The notes beneath the pieces are model-generated. The model was given only the letters and a program-made list of their open reading frames with translations, did no database searches and was not told the origin of the DNA. A stretch of 64,000 nucleotides of DNA from Chitinophaga pinensis (lineage in GTDB: Bacteria > Bacteroidota > Bacteroidia > Chitinophagales > Chitinophagaceae). The stretch is taken from contig LR632930.1 of NCBI GenBank assembly GCA_902167325.1, forward strand, positions 1,116,001-1,180,000, written 5' to 3'. Positions 16,281 through 25,531 of this stretch are shown one piece after another (the first letter of the stretch is position 1; every line of letters starts with the position of its first letter). A program made the position numbers and the translations under genes.

Positions 16281-18773
16281 ATGAAAATCGTCGTCATCGG
16301 AAATGGCATGGTCGGCTTCAAATTCTGCCGCAAAATCACCGAAAGGCAGATCCCCGGGCTACAACTCGTCGTCTTTGGCGAAGAGCGCCACCCGGCATAT
16401 GACCGTGTCCACCTCAGTAGCTATTTCGAAGGTAAATCCACCGCCGATCTGCTCCTTGCTCCTAAAAACTGGTATGCCGACAATGGCATCCGCCTCCTCC
16501 TCGGAGATCCTGTTCACCACATCTCCCCCGGCGTTCAGACAGTCACCTCAAAATCCGGTATCACCGAATCGTACGATGTGCTTGTTTTCGCCACCGGGTC
16601 CTCCGCTTTTGTACCGCCCATGCCCGGCACCGATCAGAAAGGCGTATTTGTCTATCGTACGCTCGATGATCTCGATCTCATGAAGTCTGCCGCCCGCAAA
16701 GCACGCCGCGCAGCCGTCATAGGTGGTGGTCTCCTGGGCCTTGAAGCGGCTAAATCCTGCATGGACCTCGGCATTGCCGACACCACCATCGTAGAATACG
16801 CCCCCCGCCTCATGCCCCGTCAGATCGATCAGAACGGTTCCGAGATACTGCAGCGCCAGCTCCTGGCACTCGGGCTTAAAATCCGGACCAACGCTTATAC
16901 CACATCTATCCGGGGCGACGGGCAGGCAACCGGCATTGGTTTCGAAGACGGCACTTCCATTCCCGCAGATATGATCGTTATTTCGGCAGGGATTCGTCCA
17001 CGTGATGAACTCGCAGCCGCAGCCGGTCTCGAAACGGGTTCACGTGGCGGCATAGTGGTGAACAACAAAATGCAGGCTTCCCATGCCAATATCTACGCCA
17101 TCGGTGAGTGTGCATTGTATGATCACACGATATATGGTCTGGTTGCCCCGGGATACGAAATGGCGGATATCGCCATCGATAACATCCTTGGTGGCGATCG
17201 CTCTTTCGGCGGGTTCGACATGAGTACCAAGCTAAAACTTGTGGGAGTGGATGTAGCGAGCTTCGGAGACCCCTTCCCTCCTCCGGATACTTGTCGTGTG
17301 ATCGTTTTCGAAGATCAGGTGGCGGGCGTGTACAAGCGCATAAACATGACCGACGACGGGCAGTACATCCTCGGTGGCATTCTCATCGGCGATGCATCGT
17401 CTTACAACATGCTGCTGCAAAAGGTCAAGAATAAAATTAAAGTAACGGGTAAGCCGGAAGATGAACTGCTGGGCAGCCGCTCTTCCGGAGATAGTGCTGC
17501 CGGGGTACTGGGCCTGCCGCCCGATGCTATGATCTGTTCCTGCGAAAGCGTATCCAAAGCCGCCATCTGTAAAGCGGTGGAAGATGGTCACGAAACTTTC
17601 AATTCGGTAAAGAAGTGTACCGGTGCTTCTACTTCCTGCGGCGGATGTGCCCCTATGGTGAAGGATCTGATCACCTATACCTTGAAATCGCAGGGGAAAT
17701 ATGTGAGGAACGTACTGTGTGAGCATTTCGGATATTCCCGTCAGGAACTCTTCGATCTCATCCGGCTCCGCAACCTCCGTACATACGATGATGTACTGGA
17801 TCATATCGGGCAGGGTGATGGCTGTGAGGTTTGCAAGCCTGCCGTGTCATCTATCCTTGCCAGCTTATGGAATGATATGATCCTTGCTAAAGGGAACGAT
17901 ACCGCGCAGGACTCCAATGATCGTTATCTCGCTAATATTCAGAAAGGAGGCACCTACTCAGTAGTGCCCCGTATTCCCGGAGGGGAAATCACGCCGCAGA
18001 AACTCATGGCCATTGGCCGTATTGCGGAGAAGTACAATCTATACACCAAAATTACCGGCGGCCAGCGCATCGATATGTTCGGTGCACACGTCGGGGATCT
18101 GCCGCTGATCTGGGAAGAACTGATCGCAGAGGGCTTCGAAAGCGGCCATGCATACGGGAAGGCCCTGCGCACGGTCAAAAGCTGTGTGGGGTCTACCTGG
18201 TGCCGGTTCGGACTGCACGACAGTGTGAGTTACGCCATCAGGGTCGAAGAAAGATACCGCGGACTGCGGGCACCGCATAAACTCAAATCCGCCGTATCAG
18301 GCTGTATCCGGGAATGTGCGGAAGCGCAATCCAAAGACTTCGGCATTATTGCTACTGAAAAAGGCTGGAACCTCTATGTGTGTGGCAATGGTGGTTCCAA
18401 ACCACAACATGCGCATCTGCTGGCTGCGGATATCGACAGCGAAACCTGTATCCGCTACATCGACCGTTTTCTCATGTTCTACATCAAAACTGCCGACCCG
18501 CTTACTCGTACCGCAACATGGCTCAATAAGATGGATGGCGGGATCGATTACCTCCGGAACGTGGTGGTGAAAGACAGCCTGGGCATCGCGGAAGAACTGG
18601 AGCGTGAAATGCAATTGCTGGTAGATAATTACAAATGCGAATGGCGTGAAGTAGTGGAAACACCGGCACTGCGCAAACGGTTCAGTCATTTCGTAAACGC
18701 TCCTGAAGACAAAGACCCTAACGTCCGTTTCGAAACATTGCGCGGACAGAAGAAAGCGCTGGAGTGGAAATAA
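16281..18773 (+). CDS. nirB: Nitrite reductase (NADH), large subunit
   Basis: 830 residues, close to the usual ~840. The N-terminal half is a pyridine-nucleotide-disulfide oxidoreductase domain (VVIGNGMVGFKFC at residues 4-16, NADH-binding VIGGGLLGLEAAKSC). Next is a Bfd-like [2Fe-2S] domain with C419, C421, C453 and C456. The C-terminal half is the sirohaem/[4Fe-4S] reductase with ligand cysteines C635, C641, C675 and C679. It reduces nitrite to ammonium with NADH in the cytoplasm. The start is preceded by AT-rich divergent control DNA shared with cobA and the Crp/Fnr regulator. nirD follows closely. Confidence 0.96.
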   Translation: MKIVVIGNGMVGFKFCRKITERQIPGLQLVVFGEERHPAYDRVHLSSYFEGKSTADLLLAPKNWYADNGIRLLLGDPVHHISPGVQTVTSKSGITESYDVLVFATGSSAFVPPMPGTDQKGVFVYRTLDDLDLMKSAARKARRAAVIGGGLLGLEAAKSCMDLGIADTTIVEYAPRLMPRQIDQNGSEILQRQLLALGLKIRTNAYTTSIRGDGQATGIGFEDGTSIPADMIVISAGIRPRDELAAAAGLETGSRGGIVVNNKMQASHANIYAIGECALYDHTIYGLVAPGYEMADIAIDNILGGDRSFGGFDMSTKLKLVGVDVASFGDPFPPPDTCRVIVFEDQVAGVYKRINMTDDGQYILGGILIGDASSYNMLLQKVKNKIKVTGKPEDELLGSRSSGDSAAGVLGLPPDAMICSCESVSKAAICKAVEDGHETFNSVKKCTGASTSCGGCAPMVKDLITYTLKSQGKYVRNVLCEHFGYSRQELFDLIRLRNLRTYDDVLDHIGQGDGCEVCKPAVSSILASLWNDMILAKGNDTAQDSNDRYLANIQKGGTYSVVPRIPGGEITPQKLMAIGRIAEKYNLYTKITGGQRIDMFGAHVGDLPLIWEELIAEGFESGHAYGKALRTVKSCVGSTWCRFGLHDSVSYAIRVEERYRGLRAPHKLKSAVSGCIRECAEAQSKDFGIIATEKGWNLYVCGNGGSKPQHAHLLAADIDSETCIRYIDRFLMFYIKTADPLTRTATWLNKMDGGIDYLRNVVVKDSLGIAEELEREMQLLVDNYKCEWREVVETPALRKRFSHFVNAPEDKDPNVRFETLRGQKKALEWK

Positions 18774-18802
18774 CGCATCATCAACCAAAAAAGACGATAC
18801 GC

Positions 18803-19168
18803 ATGTCAACTATCACTAAAGAAAAAATGTCCTGGTTTTTTGCCTGTAAGGTGGAAGATGTACCTGCCAATGGCGGTGTTTGCGTGAAGTATAAAGACGG
18901 GCAGATTGCACTGTTCTATTTTGCCCGCCGTGGCGAATGGTATGCTTCGCAGAACCTTTGTCCGCACCGGAAACAGATGGCATTAAGCCGCGGGATGATC
19001 GGTGCGCAGCAGGGAGAGCCTAAGGTAGCCTGCCCGTTTCATAAGAAAACATTTTCACTGGCAGACGGGCGGTGTCTTTCCGACGAACATGAATGTGCCA
19101 TTAAAGTATATCCTGTAAAGCTGGAAGACGACCGTATTTATATCGGTGTTCATCCTATACCGGGATGA
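18803..19168 (+). CDS. nirD: Nitrite reductase (NADH), small subunit (Rieske type)
   Basis: About 121 residues forming a Rieske-like [2Fe-2S] domain. The ligand pairs are visible as CPHR (C53, H55) and CPFH (C77, H80), so it keeps the cluster ligands that some NirD proteins have lost. It is the partner of NirB. The frame is open from an ATG at 18764 that overlaps the nirB stop, but that extra stretch (ITHHQPKKTIR) looks unlike family members, so I prefer the ATG at 18803. Confidence 0.9.
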   Translation: MSTITKEKMSWFFACKVEDVPANGGVCVKYKDGQIALFYFARRGEWYASQNLCPHRKQMALSRGMIGAQQGEPKVACPFHKKTFSLADGRCLSDEHECAIKVYPVKLEDDRIYIGVHPIPG

Positions 19169-19182
19169 AGTCCTGATAAGGT

Positions 19183-19215
19183 GAAACCCGGTGGCTTGGC
19201 GGCGAACCGGGTTTC
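19183..19215 (+). promoter_or_regulatory. Intercistronic hairpin between nirD and the porin gene
   Basis: GAAACCCGGT (19183-19192) and ACCGGGTTTC (19206-19215) form a perfect 10-bp stem with a 13-nt loop. No T-run follows, so it is more likely an mRNA-stabilising, processing or partial-attenuation element than a full terminator. Confidence 0.6.
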
Positions 19216-19248
19216 GTGACTTCAATTGCTGGAATTAAAATCATTCAA

Positions 19249-20592
19249 ATGTACAATAAAATGCATTCCCGCTGCGGGACGGCCATGCTCCTGTTGCTGG
19301 GCGGCTTCCCGCTGGCCGGCAAAGCCCAGTTATCGCTCTCGGCGCAGTTACGCACCCGTACAGAGTTCCGCGATGGGCAGGGGGCGCCGATCCCGCGATC
19401 CGCAAAGCCGGCATTCTTCACGTCACAACGCACCCGCCTCTCGGCAGGGTTTACCGCAAACCGCCTCAAATTCGGACTGTCTGTTCAGGACGTCCGGGTT
19501 TGGGGCCAGGATGTTTCCACCATCAATAAGATCAGTACGCAGGATAATAACGGGCTCATGGTTCATGAGGCCTGGGCTGAAGTAAGACTGACAGATACGA
19601 CGGCTCTCCATAACCTGAGTTTTAAGATCGGCCGGCAGGAACTGAATTATGATGATGGCAGACTGTTGGGTAACCTCGACTGGTTACAACAGGCCCGCCG
19701 GCACGATGCACTTGTGTTCCGGTATTCATCCGGATCCTGGTCTGCAGATGCTGGCTTTGCTTATTCGCAGAACCGGGAAGCCGGGTCGGGCACATTATAC
19801 CAGGGTACGCCACCGGGAGCTTACCCGGCCAACACCAATGGCGGGGCTATGTATAAAGGATTGCAGTATCTGCACATCTCCCGGAAAAATGCCCATGGTC
19901 AAATTTCGCTGCTCGCACTGGCAGATCAGTTTCCCCGATTTCATACAGACACTATTGAGCAGAAGCCGGTTAAAACTTACGATGCCGATGTCCACAGCAG
20001 GTTTACGGCTGCAGTATATGCACAGCAAACTTTCGGCAGGTTGTCGCTTACTGGTAATATGGCTTACCAGGGCGGGAAGTATGCTGATGGTGGTAAAGTG
20101 GAAGGATGGCTCATTTCGGGACAGGCGCTCTATGCTATAACGCCAAAACTGAAAGCGGGTATGGGAACAGATTATACTACCGGCGGTAAATCGGGCAGCA
20201 GGGCAAAGGCCTTTGATCCATTGTACGGAACACCACATAAATTCTGGGGGCATATGGATTACTTCTATGCCGGTAATACTTTCGGTGCCACGGGCCTCCA
20301 GGATTATTACCTCCGCTTCCTTTTCAAGCCTGGCGCCAAATGGAGTCTGCTGGCCGACGGGCACCGCTTCTTCTCTGCCAGCTCCATTGCCATGCATAAC
20401 CGCGATTACGGTTGGGAAGCTGACCTGAATGCGCAGTTTGCCCTTACACCAGTTATAGGCTTCGAAGCGGGGTATAGCTATTACCGTACTACGCCTGCGC
20501 TGGCAGCGGCTAAAGCAGTTGTCAATGCAGCCCGTAGTAACCAGTGGGCTTACCTCATGATCAATATCAAACCCTCCTTATTACTGAAATAA
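19249..20592 (+). CDS. Outer-membrane porin of the alginate-export type
   Basis: About 447 residues with an N-terminal signal peptide ending near GGFPLAGKAQ. The long beta-strand-rich body has alternating aromatic and polar residues, as in the alginate-export/OprE-like beta-barrel domain common in Bacteroidota (for example VRVWGQDVSTINK and FKIGRQELNYDDGRLLG). Lying between nirD and a nitrite channel, it probably lets nitrate or nitrite cross the outer membrane. The frame is open from a GTG at 19216, but the signal peptide favours the ATG at 19249 (or 19261). Confidence 0.72.
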   Translation: MYNKMHSRCGTAMLLLLGGFPLAGKAQLSLSAQLRTRTEFRDGQGAPIPRSAKPAFFTSQRTRLSAGFTANRLKFGLSVQDVRVWGQDVSTINKISTQDNNGLMVHEAWAEVRLTDTTALHNLSFKIGRQELNYDDGRLLGNLDWLQQARRHDALVFRYSSGSWSADAGFAYSQNREAGSGTLYQGTPPGAYPANTNGGAMYKGLQYLHISRKNAHGQISLLALADQFPRFHTDTIEQKPVKTYDADVHSRFTAAVYAQQTFGRLSLTGNMAYQGGKYADGGKVEGWLISGQALYAITPKLKAGMGTDYTTGGKSGSRAKAFDPLYGTPHKFWGHMDYFYAGNTFGATGLQDYYLRFLFKPGAKWSLLADGHRFFSASSIAMHNRDYGWEADLNAQFALTPVIGFEAGYSYYRTTPALAAAKAVVNAARSNQWAYLMINIKPSLLLK

Positions 20593-20619
20593 TTCTTCAC
20601 TCACCTAAACTATTCAACA

Positions 20620-21477
20620 ATGGACTATAAAAAACCATCGGAAGTATCCGGCGCCATGATCCAGGCCGGTATCGATAAAACCCGCATGAGTATGACCGAT
20701 ATGATCGTGAAAGGCATTCTTTCCGGCGCAATCCTGGGCTTTGGCACTACGTTCGCCCTAACGGCTACCGTGCAAACGAGCCTTCCGCTTATCGGGGCAG
20801 CTATTTTTCCCGCATGCTTTATCATCGTGGTGCTGCTGGGGTATGAGCTGGTAACGGGGAACTTTGCAGTGATGTCGCTATCATGGTTTGCGGGTCAGAT
20901 ATCGCTGAAGCAGCTGGGGAAAAACTGGATAGTTGTATACCTGGCCAACCTCGCAGGCGGATTACTGTACGCGGGGCTTTTCTGGGCATCACTCACCCAG
21001 TTCGGGAAGGTAGACGGGGGCGCCATCGGGAAACTGATCACCAATATCGCCGTCGCCAAAACAACCGGCTATGGTCAATATGGAACAACCGGCCTGCTCA
21101 CTGTATTTGTGAAAGGGATCTTATGTAACTGGATGGTGACATTGGGTGTAGTGATGGCCATGACATCTACTTCCACATTGGGTAAGATACTTGCTGCCTG
21201 GCTGCCGATATTCATCTTTTTTGCACAGGGTTTTGAGCACGCAGTCGTGAACATGTTTGTGATTCCTGCAGGTATGCTGCTGGGTGCGCCGGTTTCGATG
21301 GGGCAATGGTGGTGGTTGAACCAGTTGCCGGTAACGTTGGGTAACATAGCCGGTGGGGTGATCTTCACCGCGTTAACCCTGTACCTCATGCATGGTAATC
21401 GCCGTAAAGAGCCGTTGGCTTCCACAGGAAGCAGCTCCCGCCCGGAGATTGCGGAGAGCGCCCCTGTGCTGCAATAA
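20620..21477 (+). CDS. Formate/nitrite transporter family channel
   Basis: 285 residues with six membrane segments. The blocks GAILGFGTTFALTATVQ, ELVTGNFAVMSLSW, NWMVTLGVVMAM and QGFEHAVVNMFVIPAGMLLG match the FocA/NirC family, whose central histidine lies in the EHxVxNM motif. It forms pentameric channels for small monovalent anions. Next to NirBD it most likely imports nitrite (NirC role). The gene ends exactly one base before the end of the convergent TonB-dependent receptor gene, with no intervening terminator. Confidence 0.92.
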   Translation: MDYKKPSEVSGAMIQAGIDKTRMSMTDMIVKGILSGAILGFGTTFALTATVQTSLPLIGAAIFPACFIIVVLLGYELVTGNFAVMSLSWFAGQISLKQLGKNWIVVYLANLAGGLLYAGLFWASLTQFGKVDGGAIGKLITNIAVAKTTGYGQYGTTGLLTVFVKGILCNWMVTLGVVMAMTSTSTLGKILAAWLPIFIFFAQGFEHAVVNMFVIPAGMLLGAPVSMGQWWWLNQLPVTLGNIAGGVIFTALTLYLMHGNRRKEPLASTGSSSRPEIAESAPVLQ

Positions 21478-23622
21478 TCAGTGCTTACTGTTCTTGCGGA
21501 AAAAATGCCATTCCGCACCTGCCATTAGCATTCGGCCGGGTTGGGATGGCATCAGATAATCTGTATGCCCCGTAAGGTTATCGACGCCTATATGGAGTGT
21601 GAGTCTTTTTTGCAGCAGTGTTTTTTGAACTGATGCATATAGCAGCACATGGCCTTTTACAAATACATCGTATTGATCGATATATCCATTGTTGTCAACA
21701 TCCAGGAAGCCGTATTTGCCTCTGTAAGTTCCGCGAAATGAAGCGCTGAGTTCCCAGCGAGGGTATGCCCATGTTGTTTGAAGGCTACCCATATGACGGC
21801 TGCGGTTGGGTAACCCGAAGTAATCTTTCGAAGTTGCCGGCCGTATGCCATCAGGTGTGCGCACTCTTGCATAGCGTGGAGATTTTTGACGGATAGAATC
21901 CAGTATGGCTGGATTGCGGGCTTCCAGCAGCTGGTAGCCTGCGGAAATCTGAAGGTTAGGCGTAATGGAATACTTCCATCCGGCCTCAATACCCCGTAAG
22001 GTGACGCGGTCTATATTAATGTATGAGAATAATTGCTGTCCGTTACGCATGATACCTACCTGTTCAGTGTTAATGAGATTGCGCATACGGTGCAGGAATG
22101 CCCCTGCCTGCCATTCCATTCGGCTTCCGGTGTTCACAGTGATGCTGGTGTTAAAGGATGTGGAAGTTTCCGGCTGAAGGATGTTTATCTGTGAGGCGTT
22201 ATCCCATATTTGTGCTACGGTACCGGCGGATTTCAGTTGTGCGGCTTTTTCAGCGAAATTATGTGCGCCGATAACCGTGTAGCCCTGAGTGATGTTGGTG
22301 AATACCTGGTACATCTGGGCATAGGTGGGTGGCTTAAAGCCATTGCCCATAGAGGCCCTTATACCCAGCCAATGTACAGGGCGGTAAAGGGCGCCGGTAC
22401 TAAGGTTAAGGCGGCCGCCGTAGTCGCTGTTGCCATCATAGCGAAGGCCCGCAGTAAGCTTGAATTTGTCTGTGGCCGAGTATTCTGTTTGCAGATAACC
22501 GAAGTATCCGTTCATCGACCGCCGGATGTCTGAACCGGGGGTGCGGTACGATTGCCGGTCGCCCCCAATGCCGCCAAGAAAAACCAGCCGTAGTTGCTCC
22601 GGGCGTTTCTCTGCCTGAACTTCAAGCCGGTGTATCTGCTGAAAGAAGTCGTTCTCCTGCAGTAACCTGCCATTTTCCTGTAAGGTTACTGTTTGCCGTG
22701 TATCATAGCCGGTATAATAATACCTTGCCTGCAATGTAAAGGTGCGGGACGCCTGATGCCGCAGGCCAAATCCTGCATTTATATCCTGCTCACGGAGGTT
22801 GTCATTGAATGGCTGTGCGCCATAATTGCGGGACATTTCTGAACTTCTGCCTGCAGCGCGCAGCCGGACCTGCAGGGTTGTACGGTCGCTGATACGCCAG
22901 TGGGCACGGGGCTGCATCATTCCGCTGTGGTAAGGTGGTGATGTTTTCCCTTCTTTCAGGTATTCGGTGTTGGCGTTGAATCCGTCGGTTTTGTAGAAAT
23001 TACCAGAAACAGAAACAAAGCCTTTGTTATTCCGGAACGGTGCTTCGGCGTTTACGTTGGCATCAATGGTTTGGTAAGTGCCGTACCGGATGCCGGCAGT
23101 AGCTGCGGTTTGCCGTACCACCTGGCGGGTGATGATATTGATGACGCCCCCCAGCGCTTCGGAACCATACAGGCTGCTGGCCGCACCTTTGATCACTTCA
23201 ATCCTTTCAACATCGGCCACGCCAATTCGCGACAGGTCGAAGTTGCCGGCGAGGCGCCCCGTCATTGGCTGCCCGTCAATGAGGATGAGCACATATTCTG
23301 AACTAAACCCCTGTAGCTGGATGCCCACACTGCGGTTGCCGCTCCCAAGATCCGGAACAATGGCCATCCCGGTTTGTTCACGCAATACTTCATCGAGCCG
23401 GCGGCTGCCGGCCAACTGAATAGACTGGCGGGAAATTACGAGTGTAGGTGCTGTTTGCCGCCCAATGTTAATAAGGTCGTCGGATTTGCGCAGCGAATGG
23501 TCTGTTACTTCATGGGTACGGAGGGTGCGTACGGCAGGTAAACTGTCGGCCCGGGGCCCTTGTGCCGAAGCGGTGGCGATGGCAAGAAGGCATGGGAACA
23601 GGAGAGATGGGCGGATGTGCAT
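21478..23622 (-). CDS. TonB-dependent outer-membrane receptor (CirA/BtuB type)
   Basis: 714 residues with a signal peptide (PCLLAIATASAQG). The plug domain includes RRLDEVLREQTGMAIVP, VLILIDGQPMTGRL and VIKGAASSLYGSEALGGVIN, followed by a 22-strand-type barrel ending in the aromatic-terminated GAEWHFFRKNSKH. Length and plug motifs match siderophore/haem/cobalamin receptors and not SusC, since it lacks the N-terminal carboxypeptidase-regulatory domain. Neighbouring AraC regulator, IsdG-like monooxygenase and HmuY-like lipoproteins point to haem or iron chelates as substrate. The 3' end abuts the convergent nitrite channel gene. Confidence 0.92.
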   Translation of the reverse strand: MHIRPSLLFPCLLAIATASAQGPRADSLPAVRTLRTHEVTDHSLRKSDDLINIGRQTAPTLVISRQSIQLAGSRRLDEVLREQTGMAIVPDLGSGNRSVGIQLQGFSSEYVLILIDGQPMTGRLAGNFDLSRIGVADVERIEVIKGAASSLYGSEALGGVINIITRQVVRQTAATAGIRYGTYQTIDANVNAEAPFRNNKGFVSVSGNFYKTDGFNANTEYLKEGKTSPPYHSGMMQPRAHWRISDRTTLQVRLRAAGRSSEMSRNYGAQPFNDNLREQDINAGFGLRHQASRTFTLQARYYYTGYDTRQTVTLQENGRLLQENDFFQQIHRLEVQAEKRPEQLRLVFLGGIGGDRQSYRTPGSDIRRSMNGYFGYLQTEYSATDKFKLTAGLRYDGNSDYGGRLNLSTGALYRPVHWLGIRASMGNGFKPPTYAQMYQVFTNITQGYTVIGAHNFAEKAAQLKSAGTVAQIWDNASQINILQPETSTSFNTSITVNTGSRMEWQAGAFLHRMRNLINTEQVGIMRNGQQLFSYINIDRVTLRGIEAGWKYSITPNLQISAGYQLLEARNPAILDSIRQKSPRYARVRTPDGIRPATSKDYFGLPNRSRHMGSLQTTWAYPRWELSASFRGTYRGKYGFLDVDNNGYIDQYDVFVKGHVLLYASVQKTLLQKRLTLHIGVDNLTGHTDYLMPSQPGRMLMAGAEWHFFRKNSKH

Positions 23623-23744
23623 ATCGCATGCAAAGCTCCGGCATAATGCTGATCCGTATGGGAGAAATGATTACCTGAACGGGAAGAATTCAGCTCAGGA
23701 AGGGAAAAAGATTTACCATATCCGGAAAATCGAAATCCTAAGGG

Positions 23745-24827
23745 GTGGCAGTAGCGGGCATCTTCCCGATCCGATCAATTGCCATTCCCGATTGCGGGGC
23801 ATTTTGTTGGATCGATGGGTTAATATTGCCTGATTCAACTTTTCTCCATTTGCCTGCCCAGCCAGTACATATCATCCCTTCCTGCCGGTTCGATATCCGG
23901 CATTCCGAAGCGTTCCGCGAGCGCCGTCGCGAGTTATCGCAGGATGGCCATACCGGATCACTCTTCGAAATGCTGAGTCCCGACGGTATTAATTTCGGTT
24001 ACTACAATCTCCGTTCCCTCAATGCGGGAGAGATCGTGTTCCGGAACTCAGCACCATTTTTCCAAATGAGCTATACCGTGAGCGGCAGCAAGAGTTACTC
24101 CTCCCAAAGCAGTTCCGGTAAACTGGCATCGCTTGACCGGCATCAATATAATTACCTGTTTTTCCCGGAGGAAGATATCCGTTTGCAATGGCCGGCAGAT
24201 GAGCAGCTGGAAACCTTTGAGCTGGGTGTAAGTCCGGATCTGGTATTGCAGGCTATGCCGCGGGAGCATCCGTTATACAAAGTGTTTTCAGGCAGTATAG
24301 AGCGCAATGCGCCTGTGGCCATCAGTTCGGTGAACCTGCCTATGCAGGCTCCCATCAGCACAATTTTGTATGATATGCTGCATTGTCCGCTGGAAGGGCG
24401 TTATAAGCAGCTTTTTCTGAAAGCGAAAACCATCGAACTGCTGGCTATTCAGCTGTCGCAGTATGAGCAGATGGCAGGGCTGAAGCCACAGGAAACTACC
24501 CGCTCACTCCGGAAGGAGGATGTGGAACGTATGCACCTGGCCCGGGATATCATTGTCAGCAACATTCACAGTCCCTGTACGCTGATCGATCTGGCACATC
24601 AGGTAGGTACAAATGATGCTTATCTGAAAAGTCATTTCAAACAAGTGTTCGGCACCACTGTATACGGTTACATGCAGGGTATCAAAATGGCGCATGCGCG
24701 GGAGCTGCTGGGGCAGGGAAAGCAGGTTTCGGAAGTGGCATATTTATCAGGATATAAACACACCGCGCATTTTACGCGTGCGTTCAAGAAATTTTTCGGC
24801 TATGCGCCGGGAAGAATAAAAGGCTAG
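23745..24827 (+). CDS. AraC-family transcriptional regulator (PchR-like)
   Basis: Up to 360 residues, start uncertain. The C-terminal ~105 residues are a classic double helix-turn-helix of the AraC/XylS family (TLIDLAHQVGTNDAYLKSHF and VSEVAYLSGYKHTAHFTRAF). The N-terminal part resembles PchR-type regulators that sense siderophores. The frame begins with a GTG at 23745; a TTG near 23826 (MPDSTFLHLPAQ) gives a more typical N-terminus. Such regulators commonly sit divergent to, and activate, an iron-chelate receptor, which is the arrangement here. A terminator hairpin follows. Confidence 0.85.
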   Translation: MAVAGIFPIRSIAIPDCGAFCWIDGLILPDSTFLHLPAQPVHIIPSCRFDIRHSEAFRERRRELSQDGHTGSLFEMLSPDGINFGYYNLRSLNAGEIVFRNSAPFFQMSYTVSGSKSYSSQSSSGKLASLDRHQYNYLFFPEEDIRLQWPADEQLETFELGVSPDLVLQAMPREHPLYKVFSGSIERNAPVAISSVNLPMQAPISTILYDMLHCPLEGRYKQLFLKAKTIELLAIQLSQYEQMAGLKPQETTRSLRKEDVERMHLARDIIVSNIHSPCTLIDLAHQVGTNDAYLKSHFKQVFGTTVYGYMQGIKMAHARELLGQGKQVSEVAYLSGYKHTAHFTRAFKKFFGYAPGRIKG

Positions 24828-24836
24828 AACAGAAAG

Positions 24837-24882
24837 GCCGCAGTACAGGAAATGGTCAGATTTCCCGCACCGCGGCATTTTT
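24837..24882 (+). terminator. Terminator after the AraC gene
   Basis: Outer arms GCCGC (24837-24841) and GCGGC (24872-24876) enclose inner arms GGAAAT (24848-24853) and ATTTCC (24860-24865), followed by ATTTTT. It lies 10 bp after the AraC stop codon. Confidence 0.65.
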
Positions 24883-24904
24883 GGCGGCTATATACGTACC
24901 AGGG

Positions 24905-25027
24905 CTAAGTGGCCAGCCAGTAGAATATGGCGAGCCAAACAAGGCCTTTAACGAGGAAGAAAACGAACCCCCAGAAGCCAAGTCTTTTCAGCCATTTCAA
25001 TATGGCTGCTTTGTTGGGCGCTTTCAT
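24905..25027 (-). CDS. Small one-pass membrane peptide, 40 residues
   Basis: A short reading frame whose ATG (25025-25027) directly follows the TAA stop of the upstream monooxygenase gene (TAAATG), so it is almost certainly translated by coupling. The peptide has a basic N-terminus (MKAPNKAAILKWLKRLGFWG) and a hydrophobic, aromatic C-terminal helix (VFFLVKGLVWLAIFYWLAT), i.e. one inner-membrane segment with the positive end inside. It is reminiscent of small Lys/Trp-rich membrane proteins I recall in Bacteroidota, without known function. Coupling to a haem-degrading-type enzyme suggests a membrane anchor or partner for it. Confidence 0.7.
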   Translation of the reverse strand: MKAPNKAAILKWLKRLGFWGFVFFLVKGLVWLAIFYWLAT

Positions 25028-25357
25028 TTATTCGCTGATAATCCGGTAGATTTTGAAATCGCTGGACATAGGTGCTGGGCGGCCTTCTTCTTTGGCTTTG
25101 GCCAGCTCGGCAAACCCACGCTGATGACCAGCGGTGAAGGCGGGTGATTTCATCCAGTCTTTAAACGACTGTTCTGTTTCCCAATAGCTGACGATGAGAT
25201 AAGCATCTCCCGCCTTTTCAGGACGGAGTACGTGCATGTTCACGAACCCTGGCATTGTATCGATAGCATGTGCGCGGGTAGCGAACATCTGTTCGAAACG
25301 CTCGCGGAAGTCTTCGTTGCATTGGATGTAGTTAATGGCAACATAGTGATTTGTCAT
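25028..25357 (-). CDS. Antibiotic-biosynthesis-monooxygenase-fold protein, IsdG/HmoB-like
   Basis: 109 residues forming a single ferredoxin-like ABM domain: YVAINYIQCNEDFRERFEQM, then PGFVNMHVLRPEK, then VSYWETEQSFKDWMKSPAF followed by a histidine (GHQRGF). The pattern of an N-terminal asparagine, central W and C-terminal F-x-x-x-H matches IsdG/HmoB-type haem-degrading monooxygenases, which open haem to release iron in the cytoplasm. The frame is open to 25393, but the ATG at 25357 fits family length. Its stop is fused to the start of a 40-residue membrane peptide. A divergent promoter region separates it from the HmuY-like operon. Confidence 0.78.
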   Translation of the reverse strand: MTNHYVAINYIQCNEDFRERFEQMFATRAHAIDTMPGFVNMHVLRPEKAGDAYLIVSYWETEQSFKDWMKSPAFTAGHQRGFAELAKAKEEGRPAPMSSDFKIYRIISE

Positions 25358-25494
25358 GGCTTTGTTTGTTTTTGTCGAACTAAAGGTAGTCATGTCATTG
25401 TATTGTCATAGCTCATTGGCGGAAATTCGCTTACCCTAAACGGAATATTCTTCCTTTTCCTGAATAGGTTGGTCTTTTTCCGGAAGTGGTCAAC

Positions 25495-25516
25495 GGATGC
25501 ACTCAATTTTGCATCC
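25495..25516. promoter_or_regulatory. Inverted repeat just upstream of the lipoprotein operon
   Basis: GGATGCA (25495-25501) and TGCATCC (25510-25516) are perfect 7-bp arms around an 8-bp spacer, ending 15 bp before the ATG of the first HmuY-like gene. It could be an operator for the nearby AraC regulator or a leader hairpin that affects ribosome access. Confidence 0.4.
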
Positions 25517-25531
25517 TAACCACGGCCAGCA

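Noticed and set aside
20620..23622. A terminator between the nitrite channel gene and the convergent receptor gene
   Set aside because: The two stop codons abut with no intergenic sequence, and I see no hairpin with a T-run near the junction.
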